A DNA stretch of 64,000 nucleotides, from assembly GCA_002803225.1 (NCBI GenBank), contig NXFV01001554.1, positions 16,464 to 80,463 on the forward strand. Direction: 5' to 3'. Shown here piece after piece: positions 47,088-58,314 of the stretch. This stretch comes from Gamarada debralockiae (Eukaryota > Ascomycota > Leotiomycetes > Helotiales > Hyphodiscaceae). The notes beneath the pieces were generated by a model. It was not told where the DNA came from and did not search any database. It saw only the letters and a program-made list of their open reading frames with translations. The position numbers and the translations under genes are program-made. How positions within the stretch are numbered: position 1 is the first letter of the stretch; every line of letters begins with the position of its first letter.

Positions 47088-48472
47088 ATGAGGGAAGGCA
47101 CGAGACAGGACTCTTTCAAGTCAGGAAACAACACATTGAAGTCGTTGCCCATACTTCCTCGCTCTCGCCAAGGATTCGTAGGTATTGGGCATTCATCACA
47201 TTCGACAAAAAGTATATTGCATGACGGAAATCCATTCTTCGCTCATTTACGCCCTTTTTTCGTTGTCTACCTCATTGCTTACTTGCTCTGGCTCCCCATC
47301 TCGTACCTCTTCGTAGCCTTTTTAAGCCTGTTTGCGCAACGCCGTAACCGATTAGGGCTCTTCTACCTGGAGTAGAGTAAGTACCACCGCGTCTTTTGAG
47401 AACTGTCGACTGACAGAATCACTCATCGCAATTCATCATTTCGCTGGAAGCCGAGAGTGCAACATCAAGCACTCCGACACCTATCTCGCGCCTTACTCAC
47501 CAAATCCGAAACTCTCCCCATTCTGCCACAACAAGGCAACGATTCTAGAGGCTCTCAGCAATGGCAGAAGACATGGTTTTGATGAGTCCTATGTTTGCAA
47601 GGGTAAGTACTAGTCAATTAACTCAACTTCATCGAACGACCACCTCCCAATAACCTAGGCCTGCTATGACGCGTCCAGGTTGTACTTACCGCTGGTTTCT
47701 CAACTCCTGAGACTTGCTTGATTCTTGAACGATTCAACGCAATTGTCTTTGTTGGCGACGATATTGCTCGAAGAATTTACCTAGTGTTTAACGTCCTGCT
47801 GAGGGAGGATCTTGCGTTTGGTGGTATTCTGGGTTGGCATGTGAATGAGCGGGTGAGTTGCAGATGCGATAATCAGTTTCTTGATGAATTTTGGCGTATG
47901 GTATCAAGAGTAGTGAGGAGGTTAAGCAGAATGAGGAGGGTTTGAAGATGGGAGGTTCTTATTATTGTGGGACGTAAGTCAATGGCTCAAACTGGATGAG
48001 CGATTGTTCTTGCTAAGGCTCTCTCTAGGAATCCCACACGCCTGCATACCCGTCGACACAGTGCCAGCATCCCCAGCCTCCGTCAATACCTTCAAGGACC
48101 TCAGATATTTGAAGCCCAATCCATAGCCAAGTCCAGTTATCTTCTCCTTTGGCTATGCCTCCTCCTTCGACATCGAAATGGCAACACGAGCTCTCGACAA
48201 CTGGTCGCCTTGCCCTTAGCAGCAGAACGCAACATCCTTCTCGTATTTCTCAGTCCTCCCGCAACCGGCTCTCCAGATAGCAATACCGCAGTTTGGCAGT
48301 TCCACCAGCGGATGTCAACAGTAGCCAAGCAGAAACATGTTGACATACTAGGTCTCTATAATTTGACGCTGCAAGCATCGATTACGAAGAGTGGACTGCA
48401 TTTTGGGGAACGTGTTGGGTTGGTTGAGACTATGAAGATTATCAATTGGCTATTGAAGCTCGAGACTTTGTG
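47088..48472 (+). pseudogene. decayed SGNH/GDSL-hydrolase-like gene with N-terminal membrane anchor
   Basis: The chain can be followed piecewise: a cytosolic Ser-rich start (ATG 47088), one membrane helix (LRPFFVVYLIAYLLWLPISY), then ECNIKHSDTYLAPYSPNPKL, RFNAIVFVGDDIARRIYLVF, VLLREDLAFGGILGWHV, ERNILLVFLSPPATGSPDS and SGLHFGERVGLVETMKIINW. The VGDD block and the terminal G-x-H block resemble SGNH esterase blocks of fungal anchored proteins. Breaks: TAG (47373-47375) just before the first donor; an extra T in the TTT near 47697; another shift near 47890; a TAG near 48122; a further shift near 48210. No combination of ordinary introns removes all of these. Confidence 0.6.
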
Positions 48473-48610
48473 AGAGCGTGCAATAGCACTCGATAGTAAG
48501 GAGAGGCATGTATAAATCATGTGCAATCTGGTATCTGACAACCACCGCAAATGTGACCGATATAGAACGCCATCGCAAATCTAACGAAATCCATGCAAGT
48601 AGTATAGCCT

Positions 48611-50432
48611 CTAGGCTTTGTACAATGTGTCCAAGAATCCACTCGCAAGCTCAACCACCACACTCTTGTTTGGTAAGCTTCCTGCAACACCATATAATGC
48701 TGCGCTATCACCAACAGCTTTACCCTTCGCGCCCTTACCCTCAACAATTCTCACTCGTTCTTTCTCCTTCTCGCCTTCAATCACCGCCTCCAAATCACCA
48801 ACGAGCTTCTCCCAAACCTTCACAATCGGTAAAGTGACCGCAACGTGAATAGCGGGTGGAGTCTGCAGAGAATTGAGATGCCATCCCTTGTCAGACATGG
48901 CATCCGCAATATCATAAATGTCGAGAGTCTTGGCCGTGAATGCAACCACGGATACCAAGGGGTTACCAATAACTTCAAGCTCGTTGTTCAATGCCGGATT
49001 CTCGCGGATCGCTTCAACGATCTTCTTGGTTGCGCCAACGATTTGGTGGCAGTAGTTGATATAACCTGTCTCGCCGACACTCATCAAGCTTGCCCAGCAA
49101 CCCGCAATCAAAGCTCCTGGTCGAGATCCGGCAATGGAAGGAGAGGCGTACACGCCTCCGGACCAGTCTGGAGAAATGAAGTATTGGTAGGATCGCAGCG
49201 ACTCGCTGCGGTAGAGGCAGGTAGAGTTGCCTTTAGGTGCGAAGCCATACTTGTGTGTATCACAGCTGATGCTGGTTACGCCCTTGAGCCTGAAATCGAA
49301 GAGCTCAGTCTCGAAACCGGCCTTCTCGAGGAAGGGGACGAGGAAGGATCCGAGACAGCAGTCTACGTGCAAAGGAATCTTGCGCTTTACGGCGAGTTTG
49401 GAGAGAGAGGTAATATCGTCGATGATGCCGTGGGGGAAGTTGGGCGCGGAGCCGACAAGGAGGACGGTGTTGCTGTTGATGAGGCGGGAGACGCTTGGGA
49501 TGTGGACTTGGTAGGACGGGGCTGGGCAGGCGACGAGGTGCACCTTGATACCGAAGTAGGAGCCTGCCTTGCGGAACGCTGTGTGTGCTGTCTCTGGGAG
49601 AATCCTGAGCGTATATTAGCATGTATAACCTCAAGAGTGGCGGTGTGCTTCGTACATTTCTGGCTCAGTAACGCCCCTCTCCGTATATGCCTTTTGTCTG
49701 GCACTTAAACAAGCCATAAGGATCGACTCTGTTCCTCCACTGGTAGTCACACCCGCTGCACCAACAGGCGCATTAAACATGGCCAGGACCATGGACACAA
49801 TCTCTGCCTCCATCTTCCTGACTCCTGGGAACACGTCTGGATGGATCGGGTTCGCCACGGTGAACTTCCCAAACGCTTCTGTCTGCAATGCCATCAAAGA
49901 GTCCCCACCATGATACACAGCGCCAGAAACGAATCCATCTTCCCATCTGGTATGATCCATAGTTGCCAGTGTCTCCAATTCCTTCCTCACTGTATCCTCT
50001 GACCATCCTTCTTTCGGCAGTGTAAGATATCGGTTTACGCCAGGTCCAGAAGGAACAAGTCTCGCCTGCAACTTGCCAACTGCTTCCTTAACCTGTTTCT
50101 GTACCTGTGTTCGAACTCCTGGCGCGCGCAGGAACAGACCATAGAGGTCGCGTCGTATCGAGATATATGCATCGAAGAATGTGCCAAACAGCCCTCTGCC
50201 TTTCAGCTTCAGGAGTACCTTCCTCGTCCATCGCAACAAGAACAAAAAGAAGATAACATTGCGAAATCTGCAAGCACCGCAAATCAGCTTCTATCAATCG
50301 CGAAGAGCCATCTGCAAGTAGTAGCGGGGCTTACAAGTCAATATTTAGTGATAGTAATTGGCTGCTGGAGCTCCCTTTCTTGACAGTGAAGCTGTTGCGC
50401 AGGCTTACTGGCATCCTCGAAGTTCCCGGCAT
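48611..50432 (-). CDS. DPL1: sphingosine-1-phosphate (dihydrosphingosine phosphate) lyase
   Basis: Three exons, 50432-50335, 50267-49656 and 49604-48611, encode 567 residues. One membrane helix near the N-terminus (FRNVIFFLFLLRW) anchors the enzyme in the ER. The PLP-dependent fold shows HPDVFPGVRKMEAEIVSMVL, GVTTSGGTESILMACL (phosphate cup), APNFPHGIIDDI, HVDCCLGSF and the PLP lysine, Lys355, in ISCDTHKYGFAPKG. It cleaves long-chain base phosphates to phosphoethanolamine and a fatty aldehyde, the only exit from sphingolipid metabolism. The 30 bases after the eighth codon resemble a donor and acceptor pair, but they are open in frame and too short for an intron, so I kept them coding. Confidence 0.93.
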
Positions 50433-51226
50433 TTTTGTGTGGAGGATGAAGTTGATTTGCGGCGACGTATCGTGAGTTGAAGTTTGATTGACATTCCTTG
50501 ATTATTGGAGCTCGAGATTGCACCGAGGCTTTATGCATGTGATGTGGCGTGCTTTGAACACTGGAACGGAGGAACAGCACGGCCGTTTTACCGCCCCAAA
50601 GTACGGTCCAGTGCAACTAAACTGCGGAGGCTTTGCCGGTTCAACAGGGACAGTAAAGCGGGATATTTGGCACCCTAAAAGGACAGCATTCGAAGGGACC
50701 CTGAATTACTCGCCTCCGTTTAGCCGAGTATGGAACTGCAAATCCAGGTATCCTGTCAATACTTGCCTTTGGATAACTTGTGGGCTAACTATGCATCAGA
50801 TGTCTGAAATCTAGACGGTATCTCTGAATCGTGGCGTCAATTACTACTCCGACCTGTCTATCCTATCTGCTGCTCTTCAATGGAGCAGGATCCATCGCAG
50901 CACGCCTGACAACCACGCTACTTCAACAGTATTCCTGGCACCATAGAATCGAAAGACAGTCACAAGACTGTGAGGGTATGTGAAAATAGTATACAGGAGA
51001 GTAAGGAAAGCCTTGTTCAATCCGGGTCGCTGCAAACGCCAGTTCTCTAGGATACCGGCTCCCATGCAGAGGAAGCCCTACTCAATATTGTGCACATATG
51101 CAGGACATATCTTCATGCCAATCATTACGCCGGAACGCCGTCCTCGTTGCTCTCGCTAGTCGTTGATCATTGGAATTCTAATGGTTGTAATATGTTTGTT
51201 TGGTGAAGTATTGAATCGGGTGCCGG
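50433..51226. other. intergenic
   Basis: Between the lyase start and the 3' end of the GT34 gene. The ORF at 50488-50814 (+) has no domain. Confidence 0.4.
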
Positions 51227-52265
51227 TCATCGCCTTGCGTGGAACACGGTTCGCCATTGTTTCGAGAATGGCTCTGCTTCTGCCACGCAATTCCGTCCAC
51301 TGTCTTGCTCACATCCTGCGAATCGAATTATGAAATCCCCATCTTTATATGCACCCGATTCATCTGGAGATGACGCTTTGTAGTATGCGTTCAGGGTACG
51401 TTGTGGTACGAGGGCCAGTTTCGACAAAATGGTAGGGTGCCATTGTACGATGTGTTCCTAACACTCTGTCAGTTTTGAATCTTGATCATTGGTTTTCAGT
51501 ATGCATACCAGAGCATGGGTATCTGCCTTCTGGAAGTTGTATGATCGGTACAGCGGATCAAACCAAGTATCCAAGAAGAATTTGCTCCATTCACCCCTTC
51601 TGATTATGAAGCTTCCTTGTGCCAGACCCTCCTTGTCTTGTGTAAGGACAAAATCGATATTGTTGCCTTTCAGATGTGAAAAGGTCTTGATAACGCTGTC
51701 TGGTGGGACAATCGGCTGATCTCTGATCATCAGACTTTCTAATCGCTTGGTGTTCATGATATGTTCCTCCACGGTCAATTCCGGATTCATGATCAAGGCA
51801 TTCTGGTCAAGATACCAGAAATAGGTACTGTATTGGAACTTCGTCAATGCGTGTCGGACCGCAGGAACTCGCGCCCATGAACCTGGGGAGCCATTGAGGT
51901 CGTAATCCGAGATGTTAGGAAAGAAAGTCGCGTAGCCTATGAACAATCAGTATGCTGTCCTTTGACGCAAGAATCGTCTACTAACCATGCTTCCTTGCGT
52001 ACTCATTCCTGTTCTCCTTAATATTATTTATGTATTCCTTGCTGTAGCTGCTTGGATCCATTACTGTCACTATCACCACCGGCGGCGTCCCTGAAGGAAT
52101 ACTGTCTGACCCGCCGAGAATATGTGAGAGTATGAACACTACTGTGCCCACCGCGCACGCAAAGAGAACTATCGCTTGAACTCTGCTTCTGCGAAGCATT
52201 CGTGAGGATCGAGCCACATACGGTGAGGGATTCGAGGATTTCCTCGAAGGTAGCGCTAAGTGCAT
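51227..52265 (-). CDS. GT34 glycosyltransferase, Mnn10/Mnn11-like alpha-1,6-mannosyltransferase
   Basis: Three exons, 52265-51986, 51936-51509 and 51457-51227, give 312 residues. It is a type II Golgi protein: a basic cytosolic tail, one membrane anchor (VQAIVLFACAVGTVVFILSH), then the catalytic domain. Family landmarks are VVIVTVMDPSSYSKEYINNI, NRNEYARKHGYATFFPN, ARVPAVRHALTKFQYSTYFW with the following YLDQNALIMNP (metal/nucleotide-sugar site), GSFIIRRGEWSKFFLDTW and EHIVQWHPTILSKLALVPQR. Such enzymes extend the mannan backbone of cell-wall N-glycans in a complex with Anp1/Mnn9-type partners. It is shorter than yeast Mnn10 (393 residues) because the N-terminal stem is short. All splice phases fit. 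Confidence 0.92.
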
Positions 52266-53040
52266 GATCTTGGAATACGCTGGCCCGTCGGCGTCAGGAA
52301 TGTTGTCAACAGGATATCAGGGTGGTCGACAGTCTCCAAGCCTGGCGACTATGAAAATGTAGACTGCGATGGCGAGACCGGTGAGTGCTGTCCTCTCGTA
52401 TTCACGGCCTTTGACACTTGGCGCGTTGTAAGAATCGTAGCTAGGCACCGGTATTCTTAGAATTCATGCAGGCGTCTTCAATAGTCAAGAGGAAAGCTTC
52501 ATGGAGACGTTCCGCGGCAAGGACAGGATTTGTTGGCGTTGGGTGGAATCGTATTGTCGTCGGAAATTTGAGGTCAAATTCTAATATCAAAATGTTCTCA
52601 AGGAAGCTGACTACGGTATCTTGGCCGAATTGACGCTAAGGCGTTCAACGTGTAGCCCCTGTTTGTCGAATATTGAACATAAGAGCCACAGTACTGTAAC
52701 CAGGAGCCGAGGAGGCGGCTATTGCTCATTTACTCTTCTCATTAGACAATATTAAGATTATTTGCTTTTGTACGTCAAAATTTAGTAAGGCTTGACAGAG
52801 TTCAAGACAGACAGGGATGCCAAGTCCCTTAAAAAACTGGGGCCTTTCAAAGATCTCGTTTAGGTAAGCAGCCGCCCAAAAGGAGTGAACCAAGGGTATT
52901 TCCAACGTCATTCAAGCTATGTATCTCCAGTTAAGTTGAGAGTAAGTAGTCGAGTATTCATTATCAAAAGTATCTATCTAAGTTTTCTGTCATTCCAATG
53001 TCTAATCAAACATCATGTCTTCTTCAGTAATCCAACTAGA
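52266..53040. other. intergenic
   Basis: Upstream of the GT34 gene. The open frame directly before 53041 is AT-rich and not protein-like, so I treat it as leader. Confidence 0.4.
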
Positions 53041-53499
53041 ATGCAAGTGCAAACAACTATCCATGGACTGGCTGCAAAGTATGTTGCAGCTACACCTGGA
53101 GGGCACTTCAAGCTTGACTCCAAAATGGAGTATGCTGAGATGTGGATGGTTGATTTGTTCACTGCGGCTTTGACATTCAGCCCCAAGAGTGGAGATGATG
53201 CTATTTTGAAGCCAAAGAGTTCGGATAAAAGTGTCAATGGACATGCCAAAGTTCTGGCGCCTCCTATGAGCGAGTTTGATATGTCGGTAACGGAGCTGAA
53301 GTCGAAGGAGAGTGAGACAATCAAGGATCTTCAAGGGCCTAGCATTATGGTTGTGACGGGTAGTAGTGGGACCATGAAGGCGGATGGTAAGGAGGTTGAG
53401 GTGAAGGAGGGGTATGTCTTCTTTATTGAGTATAATACTGAGATTGAGTTGAGGGCTGAGGATGGCCTCAAGGCACATACAGCGTTTTGCGAGGCTTGA
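53041..53499 (+). pseudogene. internally deleted mannose-6-phosphate isomerase
   Basis: One open frame of 152 residues joins the two ends of a phosphomannose isomerase. Residues 1-36 match its beginning (MQV, then LAAKYVAATPG and YAEMWM). Residues from 37 match its last quarter: VDLFTAALTFSPKSGDDAIL, KVLAPPMSEFDMSVTEL, LQGPSIMVVTGSSGTM and EVKEGYVFFIEYNTEIE, ending in AFCEA. The roughly 250-residue middle, with all zinc ligands (Gln, His, Glu, His) and the catalytic cleft, is missing. A short piece after MQVQ that should contain YPWGK is also gone. Yet the frame is intact. It cannot interconvert Man6P and Fru6P. It may be dead DNA or a small cupin-fold protein with a new role. Confidence 0.72.
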
Positions 53500-53929
53500 G
53501 CGTATCGCGAATGAAAGAATACAATATTCCTATGAAACAATGATACTTGCCGAGCCGCAGTGATGAATTTGGATCTCGAATGTATCAACTCAACTGTCTC
53601 TGAATTCCCTTGGAAGTATCACGCCTAGGCAGAGGACCAGAACCAACAGTCTCAAATGAAAAAGAGGCATACGACAGTGTTGACAATGCTTGCGGCCACC
53701 CAAAACGAAACGAGAACAAGACGCTCATGTTTCAAGGCTCCAGCTAAGCAGTAAATGTTCGCAAACAGACTAGTCGACACAAAATGGAAGAAGAATTTGT
53801 GGCAACTTAAGAGTGTGCGGTGACCATATCATAAACCCATATTTAAGATAGTCTGCGTTGAAAGGGCTACTGTGTCTTATTGTCCTGTTCTGCTATACAA
53901 ATACATCAATTCTGTGGCCTAAAGGTCGT
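53500..53929. other. intergenic, convergent 3' ends
   Basis: Between the mini isomerase (+) and the RING-CH gene (-). Nothing recognised. Confidence 0.4.
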
Positions 53930-55038
53930 TCATAATGCCTGATTCCGCTGCCATGCTGTCGAATTATCCGATTCTCGGGCTGTGGTACTGGCTGTATTGT
54001 TTGTGACAGGCTCTTCTTCGAAGTCATCATCTTCACCCTGTACGTCTGCAACTCGTTCGCCAGCTTTTTCGAGAGTCTTCTTGCTCCAAGCTCTAATCCA
54101 TTTCCACACTGCCTAGAAGACGTCAGTCAAACATTCAGTGGCGATGACCGATGCCCACTTACATATAAAAATGTAACCACCCCAATGAGGACCAGCGACC
54201 AAGATATATTTTCAAGCCGATCTCGTCCAGTTGTGCCCCTGCCACGACCACCACCGCCACCTAGCATTCCAGACTGCCGGAGATTCCACCAATGCCAAGG
54301 CGACATAGCGAAGAAGACTTTGACAAATCCAAGCAAGCCCAGAGATGCTAGTCCTTTCAGAAAGTGTTCCGCCCACGAGGCTTCGTCGTCGTCTTCAAAA
54401 TGTATTTGGGGAGGCCCTCCAGTAGGAATAGAGGTAATGGTATAATAAGGATCGAGATAGAGGTTTATTATCGGGTCCGCAATGAAGCCGAAGACGAATA
54501 TCGTCGTGAGGAGGATAGCAACGGTAAGCAAGACTTGTAGAATCGGGCTGCTAATCCATCGGCCCCATTGCATTCTCTCCAGTCGATATCGAAACTTGCA
54601 TGTCGGGCACTCCCAATAGTTCCTTCGCCCATAGGCAGGGTCCGCGTGGCGCCACGCTTGCAGACATCCTTCATGTACATATCGACTTGAGCCACTACAC
54701 TTGCATGGTCTGATGAGGCGACCTGATTCTGGATCTGAAGATGTGTAGGATACGCTGGGCGTTGGATTGAATATTGAGGAAAGACCCTCTGGAGCGGGCT
54801 CGAAAGAAGGTAAGACAACCTCTAGACATATTCTGCACGTCCTTGGTGGATAATGCCTCTGGGGTTTTGGGCCAGCGTTTGTTCCATTCGTGTCCGGTAT
54901 AGGAACATCCTCGTGTTGTACCTCTGGTTCTTCATGCGCGAAGGATCCAGGTAAGGGAGTTTCTTCGTAAGATGGTTGGGCATTTATGTCCTCTGGCCAT
55001 GACCAGCTAGGACGCGTTTCGAAGGGAACAGAAGACAT
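53930..55038 (-). CDS. RING-CH (MARCH-type) membrane ubiquitin ligase
   Basis: Two exons, 55038-54163 and 54112-53930, encode 352 residues. A Pro/Ser/Glu-rich N-terminus precedes a C4HC3 RING-CH finger: CRICLEVV, an insert of about 30 residues, RPCKCSGSSRYVHEGCLQAW, then YWECPTCKFRYR. Three hydrophobic segments follow (SPILQVLLTVAILLTTIFVF, LKGLASLGLLGFVKVFFAM and WSLVLIGVVTFLYAVWKW), then an acidic tail. This fits an E3 ligase of endomembranes; the target is unknown. The longer open frame begins with TTG (MSFELR-like), so the first ATG (MSSVPFET) is taken. Its upstream leader contains a 7-bp tandem repeat. Confidence 0.88.
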
Positions 55039-55484
55039 GGAGGGGAAGCTCGAAGCTCGAAGCTCGAAGCTCAAAGTATTAGAGATTTCGTCATTGAACG
55101 AGAAACTCTCGTCTACTTCATGAAGGTGGTCAGCTCTAAAATATTAACAGGTAAGTAGAAAGCGGTTCCGGTAGTGCGGATCGGGATGCGGAGGAACATG
55201 TGCATTTGAGATGTGGCTTTTCACAAACAGAAGCTCAAAGAAAGTCCGGCATTGTCAATCGAAATCGGAAAAGAAAGATCTGAATGCCTTAGGATTCAGG
55301 AATAATTTTAAGGCAGGAACTCGCGTCCCAGAGCTGCCTGTACAGTAGCTCGACCTTTAACATCTCGCAAGGACAACAGCTCAATCTTTCACCCCTTTCA
55401 AACTTTGTGAAATTCATCAACTCTTCTTTACATCTATCTGCCTCTGGAATTAATCCTGTATAAATTCTAGTTTTGACAGAAATC
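55039..55484. other. divergent promoter region
   Basis: Between the RING-CH (-) and proteasome (+) starts; no ORF. A short tandem repeat lies at its left end. Confidence 0.45.
55044..55073. repeat. 7-bp tandem repeat, about four copies
   Basis: GAAGCTC (the last copy imperfect, followed by AAAG) is repeated about four times directly upstream of the RING-CH ATG, in its probable 5' UTR. Edges are approximate. Confidence 0.6.
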
Positions 55485-56612
55485 ATGGCGGACAGATATT
55501 CCTTCTCTTTGACGACCTTCTCCCCCAGGTATGCCCCTTCTACCCCAGCTTTCCGCCACGCGCATTTTGATATGTTACTATTCTTTTCGTGTTCAATCCT
55601 GATATCTTAATAGTGGGAAGCTGGTCCAAATAGGTTCGTACGATTCAAAAGCACTGTTCTTGAAAGCGCGCTCGCGCCTCACCATCCAGACATTCACTGA
55701 AATGCTAACTTCCTGGACTCAGAATATGCATTGAATGCTGTCAACCAAGGTGTTACTGCACTTGGAATTAAGGGTATGTAGAAATGAAGCTCCAAGCCTC
55801 AGCTAGACGACTCATTATTTTTTTCGTAGCTACCAACGGCATCGTCCTCGCCACGGAAAAGAAGTCATCCTCCCCTCTCATCGACCCTCCTTCGCTCTCG
55901 AAAGTCAGCTTAATCACCCCAAATATCGGCATGGTGTATTCAGGAATGGGACCGGACTACAGAGTATTGGTTGACAAGGCACGCAAAGTCTCACACACCG
56001 GTTACAAACGCATCTACAACGAGTACCCACCCACGAGAATATTAGTGCAGGACGTAGCAAGAGTTATGCAGGAGGCAACACAATCCGGTGGTGTACGACC
56101 ATATGGTGTCAGCTTGTTGATTGCTGGCTGGGATGATGGAATTGAGCCGGAGTCGGAGGAGGTTGCGGCGGGTGGTGCAGATGCGCATCCTGATGACAAG
56201 AAGCCGTCAGGCAAGACTGGAGGCATTTTGAAGGGCGGACCCATGTTGTACCAGGTCGATCCCAGCGGCAGTTATTTCCCATGGAAGGCGACGGCGATTG
56301 GAAAGAGTGCGACCTCTGCGAAGACTTTCTTAGAGAAGCGATACACTGAGGGTTTGGAGTTGGAAGATGCGGTGCACATTGCTCTGTTGACGTTGAAGGA
56401 GACTATTGAGGGAGAGATGAACGGAGAGACGGTAGAGATCGGTAAGTTCCAATATTGCAAAGTCTTTGGAACTAGCAGCTAACTGTTATGTAGGAATTGT
56501 TGGTCCACCAGCTGACCATCTGCTTGGCGTCGAGGGTGTTGAGGGAGCACAAGGGCCGAGATTCAGAAAACTGAGCCCTCAAGAGATTGAGGATTACCTT
56601 ACGAATCTGTGA
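55485..56612 (+). CDS. PRE8: 20S proteasome subunit alpha-2
   Basis: Five exons, 55485-55528, 55614-55633, 55723-55773, 55830-56441 and 56494-56612, encode 281 residues. The alpha-subunit signature is [20 protein letters not shown], followed by [78 protein letters not shown] and [19 protein letters not shown]. Alpha-2 lies in the outer ring of the core particle and helps gate entry; it has no protease site. A Gly/Ala/Lys-rich insert of about 28 residues ([16 protein letters not shown]) makes it longer than the yeast protein and is, from memory, seen in other filamentous fungi. Exon 2 is only 20 bases long. Confidence 0.95.
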
Positions 56613-56736
56613 GCTTCTTTCACATGCATTTGGTAATTTCGGCGTGGTTTCATCCGCACGATGTATTATAGAAAGGCATAAAGAAGGCAAAATGGAAGAA
56701 TGAGATACCATAAGTCATGGTAAAGCTCCTTCAATT

Positions 56737-58314
56737 CTAAGTGACATCTTCTACTACCAGAAACGAGTTCTTGTACCCAGCATGTATATTCACAACTCGC
56801 TGCCCATCCTTCAGCGGCAAACGGACCTCCGTCCAATCTTTCAACTCTTTAACGTCCAATCCAAGACCGAGTTGTCCATTTCCACCAGCACCAACAACGA
56901 ATGCCCTACGTCCCGTAGTAAGAACAAGCATATGGTTCATTCCCACAGCAACATCCAGAAAGTCCTCTCCCTCCAGATCAAGCGGCGTCGGCGAACAAGT
57001 CAATGGCTCAGCAAGCTCTGGCTGGCCTGGACGTCCCCAGATGTAAATATCGTTGCCTGAAGTCAGGGCAGCGGTTACGTAGCCCCCTGTGGAGATCTTC
57101 ACCACTTTGTCTGGGAGCTCCGAGAGTTCCTCTACTATGCATGGTTTTGATGCTGGGCTGTGAATCGAATTAGAATTGCGTGTGAGATTTGGAGGAGGAT
57201 GAAGAGTGAGCCTACCTCTCATCTGTGACTTCTCGACCAAGGCAAGCTTCGTATCTGCCATCCCCCCAGGTATACACTGTACCATTTGAGGAGAGAGCCG
57301 TAAAGCCTGTTTGGTTCGCAACGATCTGTTTGATGTCCTCCAAACCCTCGAAAGCGTAACCATCCTTCTGCACAAAAGCCTGCAATGAATCATACTGGGT
57401 GATACCTCCTGAGGCAAATTCTATAACTTGAATAAGTGCTTGGGCTCGGTCGAAAAGGGGAAGGCAGTACCTGAAAGCTTATCATTGCCTGCAACTGCTA
57501 CATTTTGAAGATCGTCTTGTCTTTCGGAGCAATATTTTATGAGCTCGTCTGGAGATCCAGCTATACGTAGGCCTGAGGAGGTCCGGGCTGCATTTTGTCA
57601 GCCTGGTGAAGATAAAAGAGCGTAATTCAGCGCTGGTGAAAATAAAGTTGTTCCCTAAAGGCAGGTATCAAGGAGGGGTGGCCAAATGCGAGTAGTCGGA
57701 AAGGGGCTCAGGATTCTGAAATCAGCTTCTGATGAAGTCGAGTACAAAAATGTAGAAATTCAGTCCATAAAGAATACATGAACAACTTTGTTCTTGGCTG
57801 AGATGAACCTCCTCGGGGGAGCTGCGAGATATGAGGCACTTCACCTTTTTGGAAGGGGCTTCGCCTTGAGCCCTTGACGGATCCTGACGTCACAAAATAT
57901 TTACAAAATGTAGAATTTTTTAAGTTAAAGTAATATTAAAGAAACATCATCCACAATTGCGACTTTCAACAAAACTTCTCATTTCTTTTGCCTTCCGACG
58001 GGACCGAGGAGCTCGAGATTGAGAGGGAGATGTAAGTTGTATCACGTGATCTTCAGGAGAAATGCTGCAACTATCTTCCTATCACCTCACTTGAGGAAAG
58101 CAGGCGTGACTGAATCTTGAAGATGGCTGGCCTAAAAAGAAAGGAGAATACTGCGAAACTTACCCAACGTGGCTGAAAGAGACGTCCTCAAAATCTCGAT
58201 ACGTTCACCCTTAAGCACGCATGCAAACTCATTCAGATCTCGTGGCTCAGCTACCAGCTCTCCGTGGAACAGTAATTGATTCCAAGCATTGAATCCAGAA
58301 GCCCAAAGTTCCAT
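56737..58314 (-). CDS. RCC1-repeat protein, ATS1/Kti13-like
   Basis: Four exons, 58314-58164, 57587-57471, 57420-57216 and 57157-56737, give 297 residues. It begins MELWASGFNAWNQLLFHGE, the entry of a beta-propeller blade. RCC1 motifs recur: GFTALSSNGTVYTWGDGRYE, VKISTGGYVTAALTSGNDIY with IWGRPGQPE, DVAVGMNHMLVLTTGR with GAGGNGQLGLG, and NIHAGYKNSFLVVE. In yeast the related Ats1/Kti13 pairs with Kti11/Dph3 in tRNA wobble-uridine and diphthamide synthesis; that role here is inference, since many RCC1 proteins exist. The first intron (58163-57588, 576 bp) is far longer than others in the window and should be checked with transcripts. Confidence 0.85.

Noticed and set aside
48845..49708. 287-codon ORF on the plus strand
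   Set aside because: Exact antisense shadow of the sphingosine-phosphate lyase exon; no independent domain.
50379..50408. Donor/acceptor-like pair in the first exon of the lyase
   Set aside because: The stretch is only 30 bases, shorter than a functional fungal intron, and is open in frame.
52885..53040. In-frame extension upstream of the mini isomerase
   Set aside because: AT-rich, hydrophobic random-looking residues without similarity; the family starts at the MQV that follows.
55039..55074. Upstream start of the RING-CH protein giving MSFELR
   Set aside because: The codon there is TTG and the sequence is a 7-bp repeat; the first ATG (55038) is preferred.
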